From: Pseudomonadota bacterium
Lineage (GTDB): Bacteria > Pseudomonadota > Gammaproteobacteria > Burkholderiales > Sulfuriferulaceae
DNA: 64,000 nucleotides
Assembly (NCBI GenBank): GCA_021795395.1
Contig: JAJYPN010000004.1
Coordinates: forward strand, 49,399 to 113,398
Direction: 5' to 3'
Shown here piece by piece: positions 9,715 to 17,421 of this stretch; the stretch's first letter is position 1, and each line of letters opens with the position of its first letter. Below the pieces are notes generated by a model. The model made no database searches and was not told the origin of the DNA. It was given only the letters and a program-made list of their open reading frames with translations. A program made the translations under genes and the position numbers.

Positions 9715-9716
9715 CC

Positions 9717-10196
9717 ATGTTCGGTGTGGGGTTTTCAGAACTGTTGCTGATAGGGGTAGTCGCTCTGATCGTGATCGGTCCGGAGCGTTTGCCCAAAGTT
9801 GCCAGAACTGCCGGATTGCTGCTTGGCCGGATGCAGCGTTATGTGGCGACGGTGAAGGCCGACATCGCGCAGGAAATCCAACTCGAAGAATTGCATCGAG
9901 CGAGCGCGGCGCTCAAGGAAAGCATGCAGACGACGCGGCAGGATATCGGTAGCGCCATCAGCGATCTGCATCAAACTATCCATACTGGCCGCTCCGCCGA
10001 GAATATGGAAGCATCCGATACGCTATTTCCAGTCAACAGTACGGCAGTGGATGGCGACGCGGAAGAAAGCAGGCAAATCGAACTGCCGCTGGAGACGCCG
10101 GTCAATGCGTCTGCCAACGCCGAAGCGCCGACGGTAACACGTTCGTCTGCGGGAGAGTCGCCCGGCCATACCGATAAGGCGTCTCCTCACGCATGA
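9717..10196 (+). CDS. tatB: Sec-independent translocase subunit TatB
   Basis: A 159-residue protein with the TatB start MFGVGFSELLLIGVVALIVIGPERLP: one short membrane helix, the conserved glutamate in the FSELL segment and the GPERLP hinge. A long amphipathic helix follows, then a low-complexity acidic tail. TatB works with TatC as the twin-arginine signal receptor. It overlaps tatC by 4 bases. Confidence 0.96.
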   Translation: MFGVGFSELLLIGVVALIVIGPERLPKVARTAGLLLGRMQRYVATVKADIAQEIQLEELHRASAALKESMQTTRQDIGSAISDLHQTIHTGRSAENMEASDTLFPVNSTAVDGDAEESRQIELPLETPVNASANAEAPTVTRSSAGESPGHTDKASPHA

Positions 10197-10999
10197 GCGA
10201 TTCCGAACTGCAAGACAGCTTTATTTCCCATCTGGTCGAATTACGTAACCGCTTGTTGCGTGCGATATTGGCGGTAGTCATCGTATTTCTGGGTTTGTTT
10301 CATTGGGCCAATCATCTTTATAGCCTATTGGCCCGCCCGTTATTGCGGGCATTGCCGAAAGGCGGCCAACTTATCGCCACCGAAGTGACGGCGCCATTTT
10401 TCGTTCCGCTAAAAGTCACCATGATGGCGGCTTTTCTTATTGCGTTGCCGTATGTTCTTTACCAAATATGGGCGTTTATAGCTCCGGGTTTATACGCCCA
10501 CGAAAAGAAGTTGGGCATACCCTTGATCATTGCCAGTGTGATATTGTTCTTTTGCGGCATGTCCTTCGCCTATTTTCTGGTATTTCCCATCGTTTTCGGC
10601 TTCATCACCGGCGTTGCGCCCGCAGGGGTGGCAGTCATGACCGACATCAGCAAATATCTCGATTTCGTCCTTACCATGTTTCTGGCATTCGGCATCACGT
10701 TCGAAGTGCCGGTCGTCGTGGTACTGCTCGTTAAAGCCGGACTTGTCAGCGTCGCAAAACTGCGCGAAGTGCGGCCTTACGTCATTGTCGGTGCGTTTAT
10801 CGTCGGCGCCATTTTCACTCCGCCCGATGTCGTTTCGCAAACCATGCTGGCGTTGCCGCTATGGCTATTGTATGAAGGAGGGATAATAGTCGCGAGTCTG
10901 GTAAGCCGTACTGTGCCGATAGAAGACGATTATCGGCCGCTCACCGACGCGGAAATGGCAAGCGAGCTCGATAAAAGCGAACATCCTCCCGGAAATTGA
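10193..10999 (+). CDS. tatC: Sec-independent translocase subunit TatC
   Basis: A 268-residue polytopic membrane protein with six predicted helices. The N terminus (SFISHLVELRNRLLRAI) and the segment FFVPLKVTMMAAFLIALPYVLYQIWAF contain the conserved residues that bind the twin-arginine signal; AFGITFEVPVVVVLL and FTPPDVVSQTMLALPLWLLYE are typical late motifs. It completes tatABC and probably ends the hisD-tatC transcript; no clear terminator was found in 11000-11144, only a weak AGCCGG/CCGGCT inverted repeat. Confidence 0.96.
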   Translation: MSDSELQDSFISHLVELRNRLLRAILAVVIVFLGLFHWANHLYSLLARPLLRALPKGGQLIATEVTAPFFVPLKVTMMAAFLIALPYVLYQIWAFIAPGLYAHEKKLGIPLIIASVILFFCGMSFAYFLVFPIVFGFITGVAPAGVAVMTDISKYLDFVLTMFLAFGITFEVPVVVVLLVKAGLVSVAKLREVRPYVIVGAFIVGAIFTPPDVVSQTMLALPLWLLYEGGIIVASLVSRTVPIEDDYRPLTDAEMASELDKSEHPPGN

Positions 11000-11144
11000 A
11001 TCATGGCATTTATCCTGCCCGAGGACGATTCATCAGCGTAACAAATTCGCCGGCTGTTGATACTGCATAGTGGGCGAACGCTGGCTTCTTACAAGGATGG
11101 ATTCCCACGCTTGACTGATTGGAGCCGGGTGTGACTACAGCCGG

Positions 11145-11447
11145 CTAGTGAGCGCGTTCCTGAACCAATATCCACGGCGCAAGGACTACCGTCCAGATAG
11201 CCGGTTTGCGCGTTTGCCAGTCGGCGGCTGTCGCGTCTTCGAGTTTGGCGATCTGGCCGTTCAACATCCAGTTTTTTACCGTTTCTGTGTGATCGCAGGC
11301 GATATGGGCCGCCACATCGATCAAATCCAGCTGGCTATCGACGCGGATCAGTTGCCCCTTGGCGAAAAAAACCTCCAATTCAGTCCAGTCGGCTTTGGCG
11401 GTTTCGGTATTGAGTTTGGCGTGCATCAACTCCAGGGATGCGGTCAT
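11145..11447 (-). CDS. DUF2288 family protein
   Basis: A 100-residue protein matching the DUF2288 family in length and in motifs such as TEWTELEVFFAKG-like and the C-terminal WTVVLAPWILVQE. Function is unknown in the family. AAGGA precedes the ATG at 11447. It starts 9 bases after rmuC on the same strand and is probably co-transcribed with it. Confidence 0.85.
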   Translation of the reverse strand: MTASLELMHAKLNTETAKADWTELEVFFAKGQLIRVDSQLDLIDVAAHIACDHTETVKNWMLNGQIAKLEDATAADWQTRKPAIWTVVLAPWILVQERAH

Positions 11448-11456
11448 CGGGGTTCC

Positions 11457-12911
11457 TTATTCTTCGTCCGGCAGCAAGGATGGCGCCGGACGCAGCTGTT
11501 CCAGATCGACGGATTCGATCTGGCTGAATCGCCGGCTGATTTTCTGGCTGGTAGTATGAACTTCAGCGGCGTCCTCGTGGGCTTGGCGGATATGGTCGGC
11601 CAGTTTTTTCATACGCAGGTCGAAACGGCTGAATTCCTTGCCCAGTTTGGAGAGTTCGTCTTTGATGATGTGTACCTGGCGGCGGGTTTCCACGTCCTTG
11701 ATGACAGCGCGAGCGGTATTGAGCACCGCCATCAGCGTCGTTGGCGAGACGATCCATACGCGGCGGTTCATGGCGTATTCGACAATATCGGCATGATAGG
11801 CATGAATTTCCGCGAACACGGCTTCGGCGGGGATGAACATCACTGCTCCGTCGGAAGTTTCGCCTTCGATGATGTATTTGGACGCAATATCGTCGACGTG
11901 TTTTTTGATGTCGGCCTTGAATGCGCGCGTCGCCAGGGCGCGTTCGGATTCGGTGCTTTCGCGATTGCACATGCGATGATAATTTTCCAGAGGAAATTTG
12001 GCGTCGACCGATACTCGACAGGTAGGTTCAGGGAGCACGAGCACGCAATCGACGCGGCTGCCGTTCGACAGGCTTGCCTGAAATACGTAGGCATCGGGCG
12101 GCAGGATATTGCGCACCAGGCCTTCAAGCTGGACTTCGCCGAAGGCGCCGCGCGAGCGTTTGTCTCCCAGCAGAGCTTGCAGCGTGACGACATTGGTGGT
12201 GAGTCCGTCGATTTTTTTTTGCGCTTCGTCGATGGTGGCGAGGCGCGCCATGACGCTGGTAAAGGTTTCATTGGTTTTTTTAAAGCCATCGTCCAGCCGT
12301 TCGGCGACTTTGGCGGAGATTTCCGCCAGCCGGTTGTCTACGCCTTTGGCCAGCGATTCGACAGAGGCGGAAAGTTGGCCGCCTGCCTGCTGCATCGTAG
12401 TCTGTATCAATGCTTGTTCTGCGCGTCCTTGTTCTGCCAGTGTCTGCAAGGTCTTGCCGAGGAATTCGGATTGTGCGTTATGCAAGGAAGCGGCAAATTC
12501 CGTCAGCTGGGCATTGAGTGTGACACGGCTATTGGCCAGTTCGCTGGCCTGCGATTGCGTCAGGGCATGGATAGCCGTATGCATGGCTTCGCGGTTGGCT
12601 GCCAACTGCGTGGATTGCTCCAGTTGCAAGGCTTGTACCGCGCTACGGGTACCTGCGAGTTCGTTGCCCACCAAAGTGCGCAATCGTTCGGAGACATCCG
12701 TCAACGCGGCTTGGATACGGTCGGATTGCGTACTCAAGCCCAGATGCAAGTCGCTTAACATCGCCCGATGACGTGGTTCCATGCCCGAGTCGAGGCGCTG
12801 TGGAAGCTCCGCGAGCGTTGTTTGCAAGGAAGCGATACGCAAAATCAGCCAGACCAGAATGCCGATGACGATGACGATGGCAACGGCGATAAACGTGTAA
12901 AACAGAGGCAT
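11457..12911 (-). CDS. rmuC: DNA recombination protein RmuC
   Basis: A 484-residue protein with an N-terminal membrane helix (about residues 5-26), a long coiled-coil region (about 30-210) and a C-terminal RmuC domain with GAFGEVQLEGL, VDAKFPLENY and FIPAEAVFAEI, a region related to restriction-endonuclease folds. RmuC in E. coli limits recombination between short inverted repeats. A long open frame antisense to it (11148-12758) is a codon-bias shadow. DUF2288 follows downstream. Confidence 0.95.
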   Translation of the reverse strand: MPLFYTFIAVAIVIVIGILVWLILRIASLQTTLAELPQRLDSGMEPRHRAMLSDLHLGLSTQSDRIQAALTDVSERLRTLVGNELAGTRSAVQALQLEQSTQLAANREAMHTAIHALTQSQASELANSRVTLNAQLTEFAASLHNAQSEFLGKTLQTLAEQGRAEQALIQTTMQQAGGQLSASVESLAKGVDNRLAEISAKVAERLDDGFKKTNETFTSVMARLATIDEAQKKIDGLTTNVVTLQALLGDKRSRGAFGEVQLEGLVRNILPPDAYVFQASLSNGSRVDCVLVLPEPTCRVSVDAKFPLENYHRMCNRESTESERALATRAFKADIKKHVDDIASKYIIEGETSDGAVMFIPAEAVFAEIHAYHADIVEYAMNRRVWIVSPTTLMAVLNTARAVIKDVETRRQVHIIKDELSKLGKEFSRFDLRMKKLADHIRQAHEDAAEVHTTSQKISRRFSQIESVDLEQLRPAPSLLPDEE

Positions 12912-13031
12912 TTAGGATGGCGGCGACCGAAAATATGATTCGGATATTTTACCTTATAAGGACACCTGAGGGTGGTTTTACAGTCTCGTCATTGCCGGTT
13001 TATGCATCGTATCGCAAACGGGGCTGGCAGA

Positions 13032-13361
13032 TCAATGGGTAAATCCTTGCCCTTTACCTTTCGGATCGGTGCCGTCGAAAGGGTCGACGAGCTGGATAGC
13101 CTGAGTGTTCCCCCAAGCTTCCAGATCTTCGACTTCTACGCCCAGCCAAAAAAAATCGCCAGCGGAATCGTTGCTGCTGCCGCCTACTATTCGCTGATCG
13201 TCTTCCAGCAGAATATGCTGCGAGTATTCATGCGCATCGTCTTTATTACGAAATATCTTCCATAATACAATGCGTTCCTTTTGAGGGTCTTCAGGTAAAT
13301 TTCTGGATTGGCTCAAAAGCTGATCGATGTTTACGTTCTTGCCCGATGATTTCGTAGTCAT
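13032..13361 (-). CDS. Hypothetical protein, 109 residues
   Basis: I do not recognise this family. ATG 13361 is preceded by GGAGG at 6 bases, so the longer frame starting at 13427 is rejected. The protein is soluble and acidic in the middle (ILLEDDQRIVGG, VEVEDLEAWGN) with a Gly/Lys-rich C terminus. No signal peptide or membrane helix. It stands alone on the minus strand, followed upstream by an empty stretch (13428-13614) in which I see nothing. Confidence 0.65.
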   Translation of the reverse strand: MTTKSSGKNVNIDQLLSQSRNLPEDPQKERIVLWKIFRNKDDAHEYSQHILLEDDQRIVGGSSNDSAGDFFWLGVEVEDLEAWGNTQAIQLVDPFDGTDPKGKGQGFTH

Positions 13362-13614
13362 AAAACCTCCATGAGAGACACGCGTAAAACGCGAACTTTT
13401 ACCATGCTGCGATCGGGTGGTTATCAAGCATCGACCGCCAGCACTATGGTATGAGAATTGCTGTATGTAAGCGAAAATCGTGTAATTTCATTTACCATTG
13501 CAACTCGATGAGTAATCACATTTGTTAATCAATATGATACAGAGTCACACTTATGATGCAAAGAGGTTTGTGAGAGTAGGGTATGTAAGATAAACCCTGG
13601 ATAGGCTAATCGGC

Positions 13615-13986
13615 TTATACGATTTTGCAAGGGATCTCTGCATTGTCGTCAGTTTTATAAACCGCGCATAAGCGATGATAACCGTCAGCGATGATTACCA
13701 CTCCGTTCGATGGATCGCGGACAAGCAATAAGGGCGACAAGGATATTCCATGGCGGATTTTTTTTCGGTCGGCTTCGACTTCGGTATTGCTGATCCCGAG
13801 TAATGAAAGCCTGCTTGCCCTGAAAATGTCCTTGGCCTTGAAACGTTGCATGGAAGCTTGCTGCAGCTTCTGGACAATGCCGGTTACCGCATCCGGTTCA
13901 TAGATTAAGCTTAGATACGAAGCCGCAGAAGGGTAATCGTGTTCGTCAGGCAGATCCAGCCATTTGATTTTATTATTCTTGCTCAT
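13615..13986 (-). CDS. Small ParB-like fold protein
   Basis: A 123-residue protein whose second half, SPLLLVRDPSNGVVIIADGYHRLCAVY, resembles the ParB/sulfiredoxin-type nucleotide-binding fold, where a DGxHRxxA segment binds nucleotide. It lacks the helix-turn-helix and dimerisation domains of chromosome-partition ParB, so a partition role is unlikely. The first half is helical with no known motif. Ribosome binding site is weak. It sits among small accessory genes on the same strand. Confidence 0.6.
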   Translation of the reverse strand: MSKNNKIKWLDLPDEHDYPSAASYLSLIYEPDAVTGIVQKLQQASMQRFKAKDIFRASRLSLLGISNTEVEADRKKIRHGISLSPLLLVRDPSNGVVIIADGYHRLCAVYKTDDNAEIPCKIV

Positions 13987-14024
13987 GAGGATCTATCTCG
14001 CGAAAAAAGAAGTGCTGGATGTGT

Positions 14025-14052
14025 CGAATTCCCGATAGTAACCGGGAATTCG
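14025..14052. terminator. Perfect 10-bp hairpin after the PRC-barrel gene
   Basis: Arms CGAATTCCCG (14025-14034) and CGGGAATTCG (14043-14052) with an 8-base loop lie just past the stop of the PRC-barrel gene. There is no T run on either strand, so it is terminator-like in position but may instead protect the mRNA end or serve as a protein site. Confidence 0.4.
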
Positions 14053-14061
14053 GGTTGTCGA

Positions 14062-14472
14062 TTATTGGTGAGCGTATTTGAACTCCGGCAATGCTTTCAA
14101 TGCGGATTTGGTTGCACCCGGCAACAACAATTTGTTTCCCTTGGTACGCAGATGATTAAATGGAATCAAAACGCTGTGGCGGTCCATGCCGAGAAAGCCG
14201 CCAACGCCGATTACTGCATACGATACGGATTTTTCCGGAGAAACGATAATATCTTCGATCACTCCGATTTTTTTGTTGTCGTCGTTGTAGACGGCTTTGT
14301 GCAGAATTCTTTTTTCAGCACTCCATCCCAGTGCGGCTATTTTCGATTCTTCTATTGAAATTCCTATGGTTTCGGTACCTGCGACAGCCGCTGTGTTGGA
14401 GGCGGCGTATGCCAAGCTTGCCGTATTCATGACGGAACCCAGAACAATAACTGCGACAAATTTCAACTTCAT
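14062..14472 (-). CDS. Exported PRC-barrel domain protein
   Basis: A 136-residue protein with a cleavable signal peptide (about residues 1-23, cut after YAA) and a PRC-barrel domain from about residue 55 (ILHKAVYNDDNKKIGVIEDIIVSPE, then YAVIGVGGFLGMDRHSVLIPF). PRC-barrel proteins of this exported type are common in proteobacteria and have no assigned reaction; some respond to envelope or stress conditions. AAGGAGA precedes the ATG at 14472. It shares strand and neighbourhood with the CcoQ-like peptide upstream. Confidence 0.85.
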   Translation of the reverse strand: MKLKFVAVIVLGSVMNTASLAYAASNTAAVAGTETIGISIEESKIAALGWSAEKRILHKAVYNDDNKKIGVIEDIIVSPEKSVSYAVIGVGGFLGMDRHSVLIPFNHLRTKGNKLLLPGATKSALKALPEFKYAHQ

Positions 14473-14526
14473 GTTGCATCTCCTTGATTAAAAAACAAAT
14501 TAATATTCGATGGCGATGATGACAGC

Positions 14527-14670
14527 TTATGGATTGCCCTGATTTCGTTTATTCTTTTCGTCTTCGAAGGGTATGCGGCCATCCTGTTCGAACCGGCGAC
14601 GACGTTTCTTGGAAAAAACCCACATGACGATGGCAATGAATGCAATCAAGAGAGCGAGCAAATAAAACAT
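14527..14670 (-). CDS. Orphan CcoQ/FixQ-like small membrane peptide
   Basis: A 47-residue reading frame: one membrane helix (about residues 2-19) followed by a basic patch and the segment SKKRRRRFEQDGRIPFEDE. The RF...(L/I)PF(D/E)D pattern after a single helix is that of CcoQ, the small subunit of cbb3-type cytochrome c oxidase that stabilises the enzyme. No ccoN, ccoO or ccoP lies nearby. GGAG precedes the ATG by 9 bases. Confidence is limited by the short length. Confidence 0.55.
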   Translation of the reverse strand: MFYLLALLIAFIAIVMWVFSKKRRRRFEQDGRIPFEDEKNKRNQGNP

Positions 14671-15087
14671 CGGTGAGAGCTCCTTCATAAAGGAAATCTG
14701 CAGCGATTTCCGTATTCGACGATCAGCTACCGGGGTGCGATCGCTGATCGTCGATTAACCCCAGTGCTCAACTTGTCCAGCTTAACGGCGGGTAATCGGT
14801 TACCTGGCGAAGCTTGACTGCTTGTAAGTGTAACTCAGCGTATTTTCAAAGTATATGTCTTTTGGCGAATTATGAACATGATGGTGATAATAGGCATAAA
14901 TTTCGCCGAAAATCCATTGAATACCTGTTGAACCCGTCGTTTCCGGTAATTCCGGTCAAAAAATGTATGACTTATTGTAAGATAAACTTAGTAGATTTGC
15001 ATACGTCTTTGCGTTATGCTGCATGCACTCACGCAGTTTCCGAGTCGTTATCCATACGCCTCTTTTTTAAAATCACAGGAGAGCATG
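14671..15087. other. Intergenic region with a long inverted repeat
   Basis: About 400 bases between the minus-strand CcoQ-like gene and the plus-strand DsrE-like gene. It contains the 12-bp inverted repeat at 14716-14754 and an AT-rich stretch from 14820 onward that probably holds the DsrE-gene promoter. No convincing gene is seen; a 93-residue frame at 14814-15095 lacks a ribosome binding site and any recognisable feature. Confidence 0.6.
14716..14754. repeat. Perfect 12-bp inverted repeat
   Basis: TCGACGATCAGC (14716-14727) and GCTGATCGTCGA (14743-14754) are exact inverted copies around a 15-base spacer in a divergent intergenic region. No T run follows. It may be an operator or RNA hairpin; the sequence alone does not decide. 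Confidence 0.6.
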
Positions 15088-15468
15088 ATGAGTGAACAGA
15101 TACCCGAGATAGATTTTGGCATCGTAATGACCAGCGGCCCTGACACCCCCAAACGTCTGGCTTCGCCTTTTTTTCTTGCCGCTACCGCTGCCGCCGAAGA
15201 AAAGAGCGTGGTAGTGTACTTTACCGGACTCGGAACCTTGTTATTGCAAAAAGGTGTGGCTGAAACCGTATTTCCGAAAGAAGGCGGTAAATCTGTCGCA
15301 GGATTTATGGATCTGGCGCGAAAAAATGGCGCTCAATTCGTCCTGTGTGCGACTTCCATGGATCTGCATGGCTTAAAACCGGAAGATATGATTGCGGATG
15401 TTCCGGCGATGAGCGTTGCAGATGCCTTGCCTTACCTCGAAGCCGTGAAAAGGATAGTTAGCTTTTGA
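15088..15468 (+). CDS. DsrE-like family protein (first copy)
   Basis: A 126-residue protein with the DsrE/DsrF-type fold: an N-terminal beta strand (FGIVMTSGPD), a helix with PFFLAATAAA, strand SVVVYFTGLG, and a conserved Cys87 in AQFVLCATSMDLHG. Relatives act in sulfur relay or as small peroxiredoxin-like partners, but no substrate can be named here. ATG 15088 has AGGAG 6 bases upstream and is preferred over the adjacent ATG 15085. It resembles a second family member at 42417-42785. Confidence 0.85.
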   Translation: MSEQIPEIDFGIVMTSGPDTPKRLASPFFLAATAAAEEKSVVVYFTGLGTLLLQKGVAETVFPKEGGKSVAGFMDLARKNGAQFVLCATSMDLHGLKPEDMIADVPAMSVADALPYLEAVKRIVSF

Positions 15469-15931
15469 TTCGATGCCGGCTTCGATCTTGCGAGAGCGCA
15501 GTTCAATTAAATAAAAAAGCTTGCCCTATCTCTAGAGGTTGCTTAACCTGTTGTAAGCGGCATTTTATTCTTATCTACCCCGTAGCTTCAAAGAGTTACG
15601 GAGTATTTTTATTGTCCTCAAAAATACCACCGGGCACCTCGTATCCCGCCCGCCACAAGGCGGCAGCCGACTAGCTTCATGCCAGCTGTCTACTGGCTGC
15701 TTTAAGTCAGATTGACTCGAATTTCGGGTCATCCGAACGGGGAACGCATTTGCATATTGCCGACGCAGTCCAAGCAGCGGAAAGCATGGCGGTAAAAATG
15801 TTTGGTGAAAATGTTGCCGAAAAGCTGCCGAAAGTTCGGCAATGGCTGCCGAAATCAGGTCACTGTACACTATTTTAGAAATTAAATCTAAGGCAATAAC
15901 GCAATAAATTAATTTGTTGCGTATATTATGG
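15469..15931. other. Intergenic region with hairpins and repeated short motifs
   Basis: No convincing gene. A hairpin at 15580-15601 (CCGTAGC/GTTACGG, one mismatch) followed by a short T run could terminate the DsrE-like gene. Between 15813 and 15855 the word GCCGAAA occurs three times and TGCCGAA-AG-TTCGGCA (15826-15841) is a perfect palindrome. A minus-strand frame at 15571-15870 has unusual composition and no ribosome binding site; it looks like part of a dispersed non-coding repeat. Confidence 0.5.
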
Positions 15932-15977
15932 TGGTGGGTCGGGCGGGATTCGAACCCGCGACAAACGGATTAAAAGT
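15932..15977 (-). repeat. Partial tRNA-Lys 3' end, attachment-site repeat (left)
   Basis: These 46 bases are identical to 19378-19423, the 3' part of tRNA-Lys including CCA, the T arm and most of the anticodon arm. The match stops inside the anticodon stem at 15977. With the intact tRNA on the other side this marks the two ends of an integrated element, the usual result of a tyrosine integrase inserting in a tRNA 3' end. Confidence 0.9.
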
Positions 15978-16011
15978 TTCCATATAAATCAATAAGTTAA
16001 TGATAATTAAG

Positions 16012-16145
16012 CGTAATTAAAAGTAAATGATAATAATCATGAGTAACGCATAATTACACATATAATCAAAATATTACCTTATTATTGAGAAGTCGATTAA
16101 CGTAATTTAGCGTAAGGTGTAATAACTGATGTCTGTACCGTAATT
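16012..16145. promoter_or_regulatory. Repeated CGTAATT words near the left attachment site
   Basis: CGTAATT occurs at 16012-16018, 16101-16107 and 16139-16145, with a related GCGTAAG at 16110, inside a very AT-rich stretch just inside the left repeat. Placement fits arm-type integrase binding sites, but no integrase is left to test this. Confidence 0.35.
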
Positions 16146-16178
16146 GTACCTTTTACTTTTTATTCGCTTTACGATAAG

Positions 16179-17006
16179 TTAATCGTTTTGGAAAGACTGG
16201 CTTCTTAGTTTTGCATCTTTTTGAATGGTGCGATCCACTAATTCAAGGATAGGCTGCCACCAGCGCTCACATAGCCCAGCAAACCGATTAACAGCATTCG
16301 CGTCCACAATTTGTTCGATATCTCCCTGCAGGCTGACATCACCGCAGGGTGCCGTAATCTCGGACACAGCAATGAGATAGGTCAGGCGTTCTTCCGAAGG
16401 AATGTTGATCGGAGGATAACCATTTTTCAATAAGGGAATATTCGCCAATAAGCGAGCCATGCGGCCGTTACCGTCGACAAAGGGGTGTACCGCCACAAAT
16501 TTCGCATGAAGATTTGCATAAGACTGTATTGCATCTTTCGGTGATTTGATTTGATCGGCCCATGCATTCGCATCTCCCAGCCACTGATCCATCAGTGCCG
16601 GGACAACGGCAGGGTGAGGAAATTCATGTTCCATTTCCTTGTCGTCGCGGATATAAAAGGTAAAATTCGGCTCGATTTTCCATTTTCCGACTGGATAATA
16701 AATATCCGCAATGTGTTCGCTTAATACAGCCTGGTGTAACAGGAACAAATCATCCTGTTTAATTTCCGGCTTCTTTAGTAAGGCATAAACCAGTTCAATT
16801 GCTTTGGCATGGCCATATACTTCTTGATGATGGGATAACGGCTTTCCGGAAATGGTCAGTCCTTCGCTCAACACAAAATCGGTATCGCCGAGCGTCAGCG
16901 TATTGCCTTCTATCGCCGTCGAATCGTGGGTCCAATGATTACGAATCGCGCGCAGTAATTCTTTGCGCAGCGACGCGTTTTGAATCTGACTAAAGAATGG
17001 TTTCAT
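16179..17006 (-). CDS. Fic-family AMP transferase with N-terminal inhibitory motif
   Basis: A 275-residue Fic protein. The catalytic motif HPFVDGNGRMAR (residues 174-185) is intact, with the histidine and the phosphate-binding GNGR. Near the N terminus, S29-TAI-E33-G34 fits the (S/T)xxxE(G/N) inhibitory motif, so this is the self-inhibited class in which a glutamate blocks ATP binding. Fic enzymes usually transfer AMP to a hydroxyl side chain of a target protein; the target is unknown. ATG 17006 has GGAGAGG in front and overlaps the end of the upstream partner gene by 17 bases. It is cargo of the tRNA-Lys element. Confidence 0.92.
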   Translation of the reverse strand: MKPFFSQIQNASLRKELLRAIRNHWTHDSTAIEGNTLTLGDTDFVLSEGLTISGKPLSHHQEVYGHAKAIELVYALLKKPEIKQDDLFLLHQAVLSEHIADIYYPVGKWKIEPNFTFYIRDDKEMEHEFPHPAVVPALMDQWLGDANAWADQIKSPKDAIQSYANLHAKFVAVHPFVDGNGRMARLLANIPLLKNGYPPINIPSEERLTYLIAVSEITAPCGDVSLQGDIEQIVDANAVNRFAGLCERWWQPILELVDRTIQKDAKLRSQSFQND

Positions 17007-17421
17007 TGCCTCTCCGTGGACGATACAAAGGATCACTGCCAACAAAAATCATTCGACGACGAAATGCAACCGGGCTTTCAACCAACAGAATGGCTTTAAG
17101 GGATTCCAAACCGCATGGAAAGTAAGGGCTCTTCAAAAAACGGCAGTCATCCGCCGTCCATTCTGGTATGTCAATTTTATTTCTTAATGCAAGGTGCTCA
17201 GCAACCGCTCCAAGATATGCATTTGCCCGCTCATCCTCCATTAATGGAGGGGGATCAATCAACATGGCCTGGCGCGCAATCATATCTTGTTCAATATAAA
17301 ATTCATCCAGAAATTCACGCAGAAAAGCATCAATATCCCCATAACGCGCAGCCATTTGAACCACTTCACTGAGGGAATGTGGACGGCTGCAATGAGCTTT
17401 CTTGATTTTATCTGATTGCAT
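16990..17421 (-). CDS. Partner gene of the Fic protein, unknown function
   Basis: A 143-residue soluble protein read just before the Fic gene and overlapping it by 17 bases, which implies coupled translation. The N-terminal half is helical and acidic (GDIDAFLREFLDEFY). The C-terminal half contains ESLKAILLVESPVAFRRR and ends with IFVGSDPLYRPRR. I recall similar C-terminal segments in antitoxin-like proteins next to toxin genes, but cannot verify this here. It has no (S/T)xxxE(G/N) motif, so it is not a VbhA-type Fic antitoxin. ATG 17421 is preferred over TTG 17433. Confidence 0.65.
   Translation of the reverse strand: MQSDKIKKAHCSRPHSLSEVVQMAARYGDIDAFLREFLDEFYIEQDMIARQAMLIDPPPLMEDERANAYLGAVAEHLALRNKIDIPEWTADDCRFLKSPYFPCGLESLKAILLVESPVAFRRRMIFVGSDPLYRPRRGNETIL

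Noticed and set aside
11148..12758. 536-codon open frame on the plus strand opposite rmuC
   Set aside because: It is antisense to a clear rmuC gene, has no recognisable motif and reflects codon bias of the real gene.
14814..15095. 93-codon plus frame before the DsrE-like gene
   Set aside because: No ribosome binding site, no recognisable protein feature, and it overlaps the likely promoter region.
15571..15870. 99-codon minus frame considered as a gene
   Set aside because: Odd composition, no ribosome binding site, and internal short repeats point to non-coding repeat DNA.
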